A DNA stretch of 64,000 nucleotides from Flavobacteriales bacterium (GTDB lineage Bacteria; Bacteroidota; Bacteroidia; Flavobacteriales_F; PHOS-HE28), in assembly GCA_016704485.1 (NCBI GenBank), contig JADJAA010000002.1:992001-1056000 (forward strand), given 5' to 3'. Position numbers and translations under genes: made by a program. The notes under the pieces were generated by a model. That model was given only the letters and a program-made list of their open reading frames with translations. It was not told the origin of the DNA and did no database searches. Below, piece by piece: positions 26,961 through 34,719 of the stretch (the stretch's first letter is position 1; every line of letters begins with the position of its first letter).

Positions 26961-27526
26961 TGAAGAAATCAACTCTTGCAGTCATTGTTCTTCTTGCTGG
27001 AATTCTAGCGCTCATCGCCCTGGGGTTCTGGGGAGCATCCTATATGGCAAGTGCATCTCCTACCCTGCTCACACTTTTGGCCGGCGGGATTGGGTACATG
27101 GTGAGCCGACTGATTGAGTCATGGAAAGAAAGCAGAACACGGCTGCATGAAAAGAAGCGCGAGGTGTACAAGAACCTCATGGCGATGTGGCAGAATGTTC
27201 TCGTCAAATCCATTTCAAACAAAGCCAACAAGCAAGAACATCAACTCAGTCCGAAGGAAATCGAACAAGGTGTCCATGCCGCCTTTGAATCGGTGCTCTA
27301 TGCCTCGGACGGTGTTGTGAAGAGCTACGGAACCTTACGCAATCTGGACTTCGCGAATAGTCCACCCGAGCAAACACTTTTCAAAGTTGCCGGGGTCTAC
27401 ATGGAGATGCGCAAAGACCTTGGGCATTCGTTCTCCACCGTCGATGAGGTCGATATCCTCAAGATGTTCATCAACCTCAGTTCTGCTGAGCAGGAACGTT
27501 ATCGCTCAATGCTCAAGACCAAGTGA
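26960..27526 (+). CDS. Membrane-anchored protein of unknown function
   Basis: A 188-residue protein with two N-terminal hydrophobic helices (STLAVIVLLAGILALIALGF and SPTLLTLLAGGIGYMVSRL), then a charged, helical cytoplasmic part rich in Lys/Glu (ESRTRLHEKKREVYKNLMAMW). The ATG overlaps the carboxylase stop (TGATG), so the two may be co-translated, though a functional link is not obvious. I do not recognise the family. Confidence 0.75.
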   Translation: MKKSTLAVIVLLAGILALIALGFWGASYMASASPTLLTLLAGGIGYMVSRLIESWKESRTRLHEKKREVYKNLMAMWQNVLVKSISNKANKQEHQLSPKEIEQGVHAAFESVLYASDGVVKSYGTLRNLDFANSPPEQTLFKVAGVYMEMRKDLGHSFSTVDEVDILKMFINLSSAEQERYRSMLKTK

Positions 27527-27598
27527 CTTTGGGCGTGCTACCGCGCAAAGCCTCGGGTCGCGCTTTTCGTTCCAAGTCCTCGCCGGAATACCGGCTCC

Positions 27599-27629
27599 GG
27601 GCTTTCCACTGCAATCGCTCACGCGGAAT
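27599..27629. repeat. Dispersed 31-bp repeat, copy 1
   Basis: The segment GGGCTTTCC...ATCGCTCACGCGGAAT recurs at 29252-29282 with three mismatches. Similar GGGCTTTCCGCT-type words are frequent between genes in Bacteroidota genomes. Here it lies just before the start of the next gene. Confidence 0.65.
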
Positions 27630-27648
27630 TCGTCACTATTTTGCGATC

Positions 27649-28182
27649 ATGAAGTACCAAAGCCTCGTTCTCCTCCTACTGTTCGTGACTTGCACTCTGA
27701 CGACATCGGCCCAGAAGCTAGACGAAGACAAAGTGGATGAATTCACCAAGGTCGCCATCAAGCGAACCACTTGGGAGAAGTTTGTTGGTGGTGGAGGCAT
27801 GGCTACGCTTTCAACGCACATTCGATTGTCAAAGCTCAACGAACGCGTTGTCATTGAACTCAAGATGATCCGCAGCAACACGGTCTATTCGATTGACGAA
27901 AGCGCCAACCTCATGTTCTTGTTTGCCAATGGCGATGTGGTCACCCTGCACAATAACGAGTTCGCGTTGACGTGTTCGGGTTGCGGAGCCACAGGCTTCG
28001 TTGGAAGCACCGGAATGGGAACGCACACACGATATCCAATCGGCGAGGAAGACATCGCGAAGATGTCCAAGGACACAATCGCAAAGGTGCGCATCTACAC
28101 GAACGACGGTTACATCGAACGCGATGTCAGCAATAAGGAGAGTGCGATGGTTCAGAAGATGCTTGCCTTAGTCACACAGTAA
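27649..28182 (+). CDS. Secreted protein of unknown function
   Basis: A 177-residue protein from the ATG at 27649, chosen because it starts a signal peptide (MKYQSLVLLLLFVTCTLTTSAQ); the open frame continues upstream through repeat DNA but that part is not plausible protein. The mature part is beta-rich, with VIELKMIRSNTVYSI, a Cys-x-x-Cys (TCSGCGATGF) near residue 110 and a C-terminal YTNDGYIERDV block. The CxxC could bind metal or form a disulfide. Family not recognised. Confidence 0.75.
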   Translation: MKYQSLVLLLLFVTCTLTTSAQKLDEDKVDEFTKVAIKRTTWEKFVGGGGMATLSTHIRLSKLNERVVIELKMIRSNTVYSIDESANLMFLFANGDVVTLHNNEFALTCSGCGATGFVGSTGMGTHTRYPIGEEDIAKMSKDTIAKVRIYTNDGYIERDVSNKESAMVQKMLALVTQ

Positions 28183-28194
28183 CGCGCCCCTGTC

Positions 28195-28368
28195 ATGCCC
28201 AAATACAACAACTACCTTGCTGGTCGCGAACTCGAAGACCATCAAATCAAGAGCAAGACTGACAATTCCGTTTTAGGCTGGATTTGTGTAAAGCAATCAG
28301 GCATCGTGTCGTACCCGAAGAACATGACCTACGGTTACGCTTTCACCTTGGACGAACTGAACGAATAG
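28195..28368 (+). CDS. Small hypothetical protein, 57 residues
   Basis: A short frame starting 12 bases after the preceding stop (MPKYNNYLAGRELEDHQIK...) and ending ...TLDELNE. Composition is hydrophilic and protein-like with Tyr/Asn/Lys, and no rarer reading competes on this strand. Co-transcription with 27649 is likely. Function unknown. Confidence 0.45.
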   Translation: MPKYNNYLAGRELEDHQIKSKTDNSVLGWICVKQSGIVSYPKNMTYGYAFTLDELNE

Positions 28369-28413
28369 ATTCCCGATCGAAAGACGAAAGCCAAATGTCC
28401 AAAATACTGACGG

Positions 28414-28455
28414 TCACCGGTTGAACATGTCCCCTTTCCAATTGGCGGGGTTGTC
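28414..28455 (-). pseudogene. Relic of a RAYT transposase C-terminus
   Basis: On the minus strand the last codons read DNPANWKGDMFNR followed by a stop, close to the end of the RAYT at 29427 (GNPANWGKDRFHR). Nothing upstream in that frame resembles the rest of the transposase, so only the 3' tip is left. It adjoins the stop of the 88-residue gene. Confidence 0.6.
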
Positions 28456-28468
28456 CTGATTTGGGAGG

Positions 28469-28735
28469 TCAGGTCTTCCTCCAGCGCTTGTATGGTTCTT
28501 GTCCATTGAACCAGATGTCCTTACTATCGAAAACGAAGTAGTACATTCCTGCCGTTGTGAAGAACCATAGGACGTAGCTCTCCCAGTCAGTACCATGGTG
28601 CCATAAAATCTCTCTGACAATCCAGAACCAAGCGTAGACGTTGAACGCAACGACGTACAGTCTCTTGAACCAACTGTTGACGCTAGGAGCGGTTCGATCG
28701 AACGCCTTAGCATATCGTTCTCTGTATGATGACAT
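28469..28735 (-). CDS. Small membrane protein, 88 residues
   Basis: The protein has two hydrophobic segments (LYVVAFNVYAWFWIVREILW and YVLWFFTTAGMYYFVF) and a basic, aromatic tail (GQEPYKRWRKT). It starts 8 bases after the stop of the upstream gene at 28744, so the two are probably one transcript. No family recognised. Confidence 0.6.
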   Translation of the reverse strand: MSSYRERYAKAFDRTAPSVNSWFKRLYVVAFNVYAWFWIVREILWHHGTDWESYVLWFFTTAGMYYFVFDSKDIWFNGQEPYKRWRKT

Positions 28736-28743
28736 AGTGCTAG

Positions 28744-29139
28744 TTAAACGGTGACAGCGACATGATCTATTACTGCCGCAGACTCTTCCACGACCATGGA
28801 TCTCTTCTTACCCTTCCTTGAAGACACCTCCAACGGTATGCCTCTTTCCCGTAGCACTTTGTGCGCTGTCCCGTCATCCAGAATCTTAAAGATCTTCGAC
28901 TTAGCATCCTCCAAGGACTGATGCGATTTCGCCCGGTGTCCTTGCACATAGACACGGAATACACCGTGTTCCTTTGCAATGCGGAAGCGCATCTGTGATC
29001 GCTTGATATGCCAACCATCGGATTGTAGCCTCCACTGTGGAGAGGCGACGAAGCGATTGCACCTTCCGATTTGCCGCATCATTCTGCTCGCCTCATTCGT
29101 ACCAGTAAGGTCATCACAACAGAAGGTACCAACCGTCAT
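28744..29139 (-). CDS. Hypothetical protein, 131 residues
   Basis: A basic soluble protein (SPQWRLQSDGWHIKRSQMRFRIAKEHGVFRVYV...) with a middle segment that looks like an alternating beta/alpha unit and a Lys-rich run SSRKGKKRSM. It could be a small nucleic-acid-binding or regulatory protein but no motif proves that. It precedes the 88-residue membrane protein by 8 bases. The start is uncertain because several Met codons lie near the 5' end. Confidence 0.5.
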   Translation of the reverse strand: MTVGTFCCDDLTGTNEASRMMRQIGRCNRFVASPQWRLQSDGWHIKRSQMRFRIAKEHGVFRVYVQGHRAKSHQSLEDAKSKIFKILDDGTAHKVLRERGIPLEVSSRKGKKRSMVVEESAAVIDHVAVTV

Positions 29140-29175
29140 ACTTTCCCAATTCGGATGATCGACATTAAACCTTGG

Positions 29176-29203
29176 CAGGGTCTCCCGTTTATAGGGGACC
29201 CTG
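29176..29203. other. Hairpin in the repeat-rich spacer
   Basis: CAGGGTCTCCC and GGGGACCCTG can pair across an 8-base loop with one bulge. There is no T-run, so I do not call it a terminator. It lies between the divergent ends of the hypothetical pair and the RAYT zone. Confidence 0.4.
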
Positions 29204-29251
29204 ACATGGCAAAGTACTACAATAAACTACTCGTCGTTCCTCCTCGCTTGT

Positions 29252-29282
29252 GGGCTTTCCGCTACGATCGCTCACGCGGAAT
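29252..29282. repeat. Dispersed 31-bp repeat, copy 2
   Basis: Second copy of the 27599-27629 word, in the same orientation, inside the spacer upstream of the RAYT 3' end. The rest of the spacer 29140-29406 shows no gene. Confidence 0.65.
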
Positions 29283-29406
29283 ACGGCGATATCCGATGAT
29301 CCGGCATATCCCAAAACATTCGTTCGCACGATATGGTCCGGTTCCATGCGGAACGTGTTCGCACAACGGTACGCATTGCGGCATCCCGTTCATGGCATGC
29401 CATGTC

Positions 29407-29426
29407 GGGTCGACCATGGTCGACCC
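29407..29426. repeat. REP-like 20-bp perfect palindrome at the RAYT stop
   Basis: GGGTCGACCATGGTCGACCC equals its own reverse complement and abuts the RAYT stop codon region. It has the same architecture (GGnnCGA...TCGnnCC) as the two palindromes inside the RAYT gene. RAYT proteins are known to act on REP palindromes near their own genes. Confidence 0.7.
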
Positions 29427-29690
29427 TTACCGGTGGAACCGATCCTTCCCCCAATTCGCCGGGTTGCCCCGGATGTATTTCGCGATGCGCATCCATTCCG
29501 CCTGATCGCGGATGATGCGGTCCCAATAATTGTGTTGCCATACAGGTGTACCACGGGGTAACGATGCATCGCGGTACGCGATGCGTGTAACCGACGATTT
29601 GAATGCCCGCACGATCCGTCCCAACGAACCGTGGGCCACGATGGGCATGACACGCGTTGTCGGTGCCGGTGGGTCCGTGGGCAGGCGTAG

Positions 29691-29710
29691 GGACCGATCA
29701 TGATCGGTCC
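29691..29710. repeat. REP-like palindrome within the RAYT coding region (1)
   Basis: GGACCGATCATGATCGGTCC is a perfect 20-bp palindrome. Read as protein it gives the linker peptide T-D-H-D-R. It lies inside the transposase linker. Confidence 0.75.
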
Positions 29711-29870
29711 GGGTTTGTGCGTAGGGCGCGTTCCCGGTGTCATCATTCGTTGATGTTCCATGGTCACCGTGATCCGCGTTTTCGGGTGGTGGTACATCGG
29801 GCGTTGCATCGGGCGTTGCCGTATCGTGCGTCACGACGTCGGACGTTATGGTGTCGGACGTTATGGTATC

Positions 29871-29890
29871 GGCCCGATCATGATCGGGCC
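29871..29890. repeat. REP-like palindrome within the RAYT coding region (2)
   Basis: GGCCCGATCATGATCGGGCC, a perfect 20-bp palindrome differing from the previous one by two symmetric bases; it encodes P-D-H-D-R. It sits next to the tandem 15-bp unit TCGGACGTTATGGT(G/A) at 29839-29869. Confidence 0.75.
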
Positions 29891-30107
29891 CTACGCGTTC
29901 CGGTTGTTGCAACCGTTCCCGTATCACCACGATCCCGTGCACATGGTTGGGCATCACCACGAACGCATCGATGTCCATATGCGGCATGTGTTCCGGTATG
30001 GCATCCCAACACCGTTGCGCCAATTCGCCGATGGGCGATCGATGCATTACACCATCCGCAATGTGTCCAAACAAATGGCGTCGGTCATCGGTACAGATGG
30101 TCAGGTA

Positions 30108-30130
30108 ACCTACCTGTCGGCAGGCAGGTA
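30108..30130. mobile_element. 23-bp palindromic insertion that frameshifts the RAYT
   Basis: Relative to the expected RAYT sequence, 23 bp are extra: the near-palindrome CCTACCTGTCGGCAGGCAGG (30109-30128) bordered by a GTA duplication (30105-30107 and 30128-30130). A closely similar palindrome lies between genes at 56305-56323. This looks like a miniature palindromic element that has moved into a coding region. Confidence 0.65.
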
Positions 30131-30256
30131 CGCGCCTTGTTGGGCGTAATCGTATCCCCGCATGCGGATGGTGCGGCGTTGCGGCAATTCGTTGGACATG
30201 AACGAATATCGGGATCAACCCTCACGCCTACAATTCACAACCAAGATCGCGCCCCC

Positions 30257-30688
30257 TCACCCCACCAAATACGTCAGCCCGTCGTTCACGCCTTCGTAGA
30301 GGTCGCGCACCCGGTATTCCTCGCACAGATTGCGGAACTGCTCGCGGATGGGCTTGAAGCCATCGTGGAACGGACACGGATGGCTGTCGCTGCATTTGCT
30401 AAGGCCCAGGCCGCATTGCTTGAAAACGTCATCGCCGTCCATGGTGTGTACGATCCGGATCACTGGCAGGTCCGCCTGTTCGGGTGAGATGTAGAATCCG
30501 CCACGCGGTCCTTTTAGGCTGCAGATCAGGTCCGCCTTCACCAGCCGTTGCAGCAGCTTGCCCACGGTGTGTTCGTTCTCACCGATGAAGACGGACACAT
30601 CCTTCAGGCTCACCCGTTCACCGGAAGAGAGCTTGGAGCCGAGGAAGACCACGGCCTTGATGGCGGCTTTGCAGCTGAGGCTCAACAT
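30257..30688 (-). CDS. Rrf2-family transcription regulator (NsrR/IscR-like)
   Basis: A 143-residue winged-helix protein. The N-terminal HTH (LSLSCKAAIKAVVFLG, VGKLLQRLVKADLICSLKGPRGGF) is typical of Rrf2. Three cysteines in QCGLGLSKCSDSHPC (about residues 92-106) match the Fe-S ligands that let NsrR and IscR sense nitric oxide or cluster status. The protein would bind a dyad operator; the best candidate is at 34720-34738. It ends the six-gene minus-strand island, starting 4 bases after the DUF59 gene stop. Confidence 0.92.
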   Translation of the reverse strand: MLSLSCKAAIKAVVFLGSKLSSGERVSLKDVSVFIGENEHTVGKLLQRLVKADLICSLKGPRGGFYISPEQADLPVIRIVHTMDGDDVFKQCGLGLSKCSDSHPCPFHDGFKPIREQFRNLCEEYRVRDLYEGVNDGLTYLVG

Positions 30689-30692
30689 TGAA

Positions 30693-31019
30693 CTAGTTGC
30701 CCAGGAACAGGTGACCCAGCTCCGAGATCATTTCTTGGGTCCAGGGTGGATCGAAGGTGATGTTCACGGTCACCTCGTAGCCCGGGAACGCCATCTTCAG
30801 CGCTTCCATGGTGTTGGCTTGAATGGATTCGCCCATGGGGCAGAATTCCGTGGTGAAGGTCATGGTGCAGGTCACTTTGCGCGCGTCGTTCTCACCGAAT
30901 TCCAGTTCGTACACTAGACCGAGGTCCACGATGTTCAACCCGATCTCCGGGTCGTCCACGAACCGCAAGGCCTCGAGGCCGGTTTCGCACTTTTCGTTGT
31001 TGTTGGTCTTGATGTTCAT
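30693..31019 (-). CDS. DUF59/MIP18-type Fe-S assembly factor
   Basis: A 108-residue protein of the metal-sulfur cluster biosynthesis family (SufT/PaaD-like). The start MNIKTNNNEK leads into ALRFVDDPEIGLNIVDLGLVY, the family core Asp-Pro-Glu-Ile...Asp-Leu-Gly-Leu-Val, and the conserved Cys in TFTTEFCPMGESI that is typical of the fold. The longer open frame upstream is out of phase with the oxidase-like gene and is spurious. The ATG overlaps the previous stop (ATGA at 31016-31019). Context argues for Fe-S maturation or repair. Confidence 0.88.
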   Translation of the reverse strand: MNIKTNNNEKCETGLEALRFVDDPEIGLNIVDLGLVYELEFGENDARKVTCTMTFTTEFCPMGESIQANTMEALKMAFPGYEVTVNITFDPPWTQEMISELGHLFLGN

Positions 31020-32308
31020 TTCCGGAAGGGCTTGTGGATCACCAATTGCATGACGTTCCAGTTGTAAAGTACGGCGGTGGCCAGCAGTGCGATACTGCCA
31101 GCAGAGAGCAGGATCTTGGAGGAGAAGAGGATACCGCAACCGAAGAGGACGAAGCCCAACAGATAGGCCAGCGCCATGGCTTGGTATACGGGTTCGCTGA
31201 ACAAGTCCTTCGGGCTGGGCATCTTGCCCATGGAAGCGCGGTGGCGATACACCTTGTTCCACACGATAAAGGGCAGCGTCTTGAAGGTCATACCCAAGAT
31301 GATCGCGGTAAGCCAGCCGAAGAAGATGGTGAAACCATAGAGCAGCACCACGTTGGTCTGTGCTCCAGAGGTGGTCAGCAGCACGCCGATCAACGCCAGC
31401 AACACCAGCGTTGGTAGCAGCAACAGCGCAACCGCCAGTAGCGATGTTTTCATCTGGTCGTCCACCTTCTTCCGGATGCGTTCGTTGTAGGTCTGCTTGC
31501 AGTAGTAGGCGAAGAGCAGCAACGCCAGCAGCACCATGCCTGCGGGGATGAAGCTGAGGCTTGGGCTCCACCGGAAGAGGAACAGCAAACCGTAGAGCAC
31601 CAGTCCCGCGTTCACTAACAAGTACACGACCCACAGCAGTTTCGGAGAGCTGTACTTGGAGATCAGGAACATGGGGATCAGCCGCGAGCCGACGCCCAGC
31701 ACCAGCAGCAGGAACCAGCCCACCAGACCAAGGTGCGCGTGCAGGGAGAGGAAGTACAGCGAGTTTTGGGGCAGCACGAACATCGTAAAGTTGAACAGCA
31801 TCGCGAGCCCGAGCGACACCGTGAGCAGCAACCAAATGGTGGCCGTAAAGACGAACACCGCGTGGACGTTCATCCGCTTACTCTCCGAAATACTGAAGGC
31901 GATATTGATGCTGTAAGCAAGCACGGCACCCGTAACCAGCGAGCCGCCCAATTGCGCTATCCAGCCCAAGTTGAAGGTGTAGAAACCATACACCAGCAGC
32001 GGGATTCCCACGGCGGCCAAGGCAAAGGACGCATGCCCCAACTTGGTGCTGTAGAGGTCGTTCTCGATCAGCACCGGCACCAGCTGATGGCTGGCGCCCA
32101 GTATGATCATGGTGGCCCAACCCAGCGCCATCACATGGGTAATGGCCAAGATGTGCGGCTGGAAATAATGCCCGGTGAACGCATCGCCGGAAGTAAGCAG
32201 CAGTAAGGTGGCCACAAGGAACGAGACCGCCCCGTAGACATAGAACGGGATCACCACCTTGTGCGAGGTGGTGCGGGCCACATTGCTGCTCAGGGCCGGA
32301 CCCATCAT
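31016..32308 (-). CDS. Haem-copper oxidase subunit I-like/NnrS-like membrane protein
   Basis: A 430-residue protein with about twelve hydrophobic helices. His-rich helices (QPHILAITHVMALGWATM, ASHQLVPVL and LHAHLGLVGWF) resemble the haem-binding helices of subunit I of oxidases and nitric-oxide reductases, but the full copper site is not apparent. In Bacteroidota, proteins of this kind lie beside RIC and DUF2249 genes and are linked to nitric-oxide metabolism; I infer NO handling or sensing. It starts directly at the stop of the DUF1858-DUF2249 gene, without a gap. Confidence 0.75.
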   Translation of the reverse strand: MMGPALSSNVARTTSHKVVIPFYVYGAVSFLVATLLLLTSGDAFTGHYFQPHILAITHVMALGWATMIILGASHQLVPVLIENDLYSTKLGHASFALAAVGIPLLVYGFYTFNLGWIAQLGGSLVTGAVLAYSINIAFSISESKRMNVHAVFVFTATIWLLLTVSLGLAMLFNFTMFVLPQNSLYFLSLHAHLGLVGWFLLLVLGVGSRLIPMFLISKYSSPKLLWVVYLLVNAGLVLYGLLFLFRWSPSLSFIPAGMVLLALLLFAYYCKQTYNERIRKKVDDQMKTSLLAVALLLLPTLVLLALIGVLLTTSGAQTNVVLLYGFTIFFGWLTAIILGMTFKTLPFIVWNKVYRHRASMGKMPSPKDLFSEPVYQAMALAYLLGFVLFGCGILFSSKILLSAGSIALLATAVLYNWNVMQLVIHKPFRK

Positions 32309-33118
32309 TCAGGGCTTGAAGATGAAGAGCTTCACGTTGCCCTCGCTGATCTCCTTGGCGCGGTACTCGAATTTGCGTTCTTCCAATTCGGGCAGCAGGA
32401 ACACGGGGATCCGCTTGTGGTCCACGAAAAGCGCTTGGCCCTCGGGAAGCTTATCCAACTCGTCCAAGATGGTGAGCATGGGCAAAGGCATCTCCAAATG
32501 ACGCACGTCGATGGTGGTGGTGTGGCCCTCGAATTTCTTCACCCAAGTTTCGAAGTCATCGTCATTGCCCTTCACGGTGGCGTCGGGGATGGTGCTGGCT
32601 TCCGACTTGAAAAACCACGTGTGGTACGTACCGTCGTCCACCACTTCCGAGTAGGTTTTGAAGCCTTGTTTTTCCAACAGCAGGATCAGCGGGATCGGTT
32701 CAAAGTCGTTGATGATCTTCAGCGTTTGCAGGGGCTCCAAGGCCTTCACCTTTCCAAGGATCAGATTGAAGGGATCCTTGCCTTCGTTGAGGATGGGCCG
32801 CACGTCCAGTTCCAGCACGTTCTCCGGCGTGACCTGCTTCATGAAATCCGGCATGGGCGCAAGTGTCTTGACCTCCTCCCCGTTCACGGATCGGTCTATG
32901 CCGAAACCCAGCGGTTCCATTTTGGCGAAGAAGTCCTCCGGCGTTACGCCGCCGATCTTGCTGGCCATGCGAATGGTGGCGCGCGAGGCGATCAGTTTGC
33001 GCAGCAGCGGATTGCGCAGCTTGGTGTACTTGGGCGAAAGGCTGATGATCGCCTCCAAGGCCGCTGGGTGCTCCTTCAGCAGCGTTGCGATCTTGGTATT
33101 GGCGTTGATCGTGATCAT
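32309..33118 (-). CDS. DUF1858 plus two diverged DUF2249 domains
   Basis: A 269-residue soluble protein starting MITINANTKIATLL. The N-terminal helical DUF1858 domain spans about residues 5-75 (HPAALEAI, NPLLRKLIASRATIRMASKIGG). Two DUF2249 domains follow: about 110-180 with NDFEPIPLILLL in place of the usual NDHDPxPLYY, and about 205-265 with VDHKRIPVFLLPEL. Both have lost the His-Asp-Pro motif, so they probably serve binding rather than catalysis. DUF1858 and DUF2249 commonly occur with RIC-type proteins. A longer start at 33154 is less likely. Confidence 0.88.
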   Translation of the reverse strand: MITINANTKIATLLKEHPAALEAIISLSPKYTKLRNPLLRKLIASRATIRMASKIGGVTPEDFFAKMEPLGFGIDRSVNGEEVKTLAPMPDFMKQVTPENVLELDVRPILNEGKDPFNLILGKVKALEPLQTLKIINDFEPIPLILLLEKQGFKTYSEVVDDGTYHTWFFKSEASTIPDATVKGNDDDFETWVKKFEGHTTTIDVRHLEMPLPMLTILDELDKLPEGQALFVDHKRIPVFLLPELEERKFEYRAKEISEGNVKLFIFKP

Positions 33119-33229
33119 AAGAGAAGATCGAACCGCAGATGAACGCTGATACACATGGATGTCGGACAGTAGCGTCCGCTCAATAACTGGTCCATTTCAG
33201 GCTGATCGGTGTTGATCCTTTTCATGTGT

Positions 33230-34672
33230 TCAGTGCATCGAACGTTCCAATTCCGCGGCCTTGGGGAAGAGGATATTGTTCTCCAAGTGGATGTGCACGT
33301 GGGTATCATCCTCCAACTCGTGCAGCGTGCGGTAGAGCAAGGTGTAGCTCGCGCAGGCGTCGCTCGGCAAGGTGTAGCCTTGGGTCACCTCGTTGATCTC
33401 GTCGAGCTTTCCGCCGACCGAAGCATGCTCTTTCATCAAGGTTTCCATGTTGTCCTTGAAGCGGCCCATGGTGCTCGCGGGCAAAGGCTGTCCGCTGTTC
33501 TTGGCAGCCACCAATTGCTTGATGTAGGGGAACATGTTGCGCTCCTCTTCGGGCAGATGTGCGTTGAATTCCGCAGCCACCTCGTCCACCAACTTGCGCA
33601 CTTGGTGCAGTTCAGGATGGTTGTGCGCGTGTACTTGCTCCACCTTGGCCGCATACTGCTGCAGGTCGGGGATGGTCTTGCGCAGGTAGGCGTGGTGCGT
33701 GTTCACAATGAAGTCCGCCAGGAAATCGATGTTCCAATCGTTGTAAGGCAGCGCAGCTGAAGTGTTCGCGTGGTTCCCTTCGCGCAGCTCCTGCTCTATC
33801 CGGACGACATCCAGACCCTTGGCAGCGCATGCTTCCCGCACGGTGAGGTGGCCGTTGCAGCAGAAATCAAGGCCGTACTTCTTGAAGACCTCCGCCTTCC
33901 CCATGTCCTTGGTCACGATCTCCGCAAGAGTTTCAGATCCTACGCCGGTAGGCCGCTTGGTGATCTTCACCCTCCACCACGCAGGGCCTTGTTCCAGATA
34001 TTCCCAGGTGAAGACATCGCCCATCTCGCCTTGCATCTGGTAGTACAAGGGCTTAGGGTCGTGGTCGTTGTGGATGGTGAGGCTCTCCCCTTCTTTCAGG
34101 GCATGGTAGCGTGCGAAAATGGTGGCGTGCTTTTCCCGTGGCGCCAGCTTCGTAACGTCCAAGTTGTTCCCTTCGGAAGTGTTCCCACCAGCGATGCGTT
34201 TGGTGATCTTCACCTTCCACCATTCAGGTCCTTCCTCCAAATACTCCCAGCCGATGGCATCGCCGTGTTCGGCCTCCAAGTGGTAACGCAGCGGCTTGGG
34301 GTCGTGGTCATTATGAATGGTAAGGCTCTCCCCTTCCTGCAACTGGTCAATGCGCCCGAAAATGGTGGAGTGTTTGATCGCCGGTGGCAGCTGGGTCACG
34401 TCCAAGATGTTCCGGCCGGCCTCGTTGTTGCGGGGTGCTTGCTTGGTGAGTTTCACCCTCCACGACACAGGTCCTTTTTCCAAGTACTCCCAGCCGATGG
34501 TGTCTTGGTGCGTGTGACCCAACTGGTGGCGCAGCGGTGCTGGATCGTGATCGTTGTGGAGGATCAGGCTTTCACCTTCCTTGAGTTCGGCAATGCGTGC
34601 GAAGATGGTGGAGTGCTTCACCTGCGGCGCCAGCTGGGTAGCGTCCAGGATGTTTTCGGTTGTTGTTTCCAT
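33230..34672 (-). CDS. ric: Fe-S cluster repair di-iron protein (RIC/ScdA/YtfE) with three N-terminal DUF2249 domains
   Basis: A 480-residue fusion. Three DUF2249 domains, each with the motif HNDHDPxPL, cover about residues 10-240 (LHNDHDPAPL, IHNDHDPKPL, IHNDHDPKPL). The C-terminal 240 residues are a RIC: the ScdA_N segment with KKYGLDFCCNGHLTVREAC, then a hemerythrin-like four-helix bundle with candidate iron ligands in NTHHAYLR, NHPEL, MKEHASVG and HVHIHLENNILFP. RIC proteins repair nitrosative and oxidative damage to [2Fe-2S] clusters. The start at 34672 (METTTENILD) is preferred over 34702. A perfect dyad lies 48 bases upstream, a natural target for the Rrf2 protein. Confidence 0.92.
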   Translation of the reverse strand: METTTENILDATQLAPQVKHSTIFARIAELKEGESLILHNDHDPAPLRHQLGHTHQDTIGWEYLEKGPVSWRVKLTKQAPRNNEAGRNILDVTQLPPAIKHSTIFGRIDQLQEGESLTIHNDHDPKPLRYHLEAEHGDAIGWEYLEEGPEWWKVKITKRIAGGNTSEGNNLDVTKLAPREKHATIFARYHALKEGESLTIHNDHDPKPLYYQMQGEMGDVFTWEYLEQGPAWWRVKITKRPTGVGSETLAEIVTKDMGKAEVFKKYGLDFCCNGHLTVREACAAKGLDVVRIEQELREGNHANTSAALPYNDWNIDFLADFIVNTHHAYLRKTIPDLQQYAAKVEQVHAHNHPELHQVRKLVDEVAAEFNAHLPEEERNMFPYIKQLVAAKNSGQPLPASTMGRFKDNMETLMKEHASVGGKLDEINEVTQGYTLPSDACASYTLLYRTLHELEDDTHVHIHLENNILFPKAAELERSMH

Positions 34673-34719
34673 GGTTTGCTTGATGATCGGTAGCGGATGC
34701 AAAGGTAGGAAGTAAAAGT

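Larger units (their letters stand above)
29427..30199 (-). pseudogene. REP-associated tyrosine transposase (RAYT, Y1/HUH), frameshifted
   Basis: The canonical start is the ATG at 30199: MSNELPQRRTIRMRGYDYAQ, then QGAY, is the normal RAYT N-terminus. A 23-bp insertion at 30108-30130 then shifts the frame; downstream the correct frame continues YLTICTDDRRHLFG, with the HUH motif in MPNHVHGIVV and the C-terminal helix bearing the candidate nucleophile Tyr in WQHNYWDRIIRD. The Y1 domain is split by a roughly 80-residue Asp/Thr/His-rich linker that carries two REP-like palindromes in its DNA. Without the insertion the protein would be about 249 residues. Single-strand transposase activity is presumably lost unless the shift is bypassed. 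Confidence 0.85.

Noticed and set aside
29657..30487. Plus-strand 276-codon frame across the RAYT and Rrf2 genes
   Set aside because: Crosses two well-supported minus-strand genes.
30693..31835. Long minus-strand frame of 380 codons including the DUF59 gene
   Set aside because: The upstream 270 codons are an out-of-phase reading of the oxidase-like gene; the true gene starts at 31019.
33119..33229. ACCGCAGATGAACGCTGAT-type words in the gap, considered as a second operator
   Set aside because: They resemble a common intergenic repeat and form no dyad like that at 34720.
33770..34693. Plus-strand 307-codon frame
   Set aside because: Mirror of the RIC gene on the other strand; repetitive because the DUF2249 repeats are.
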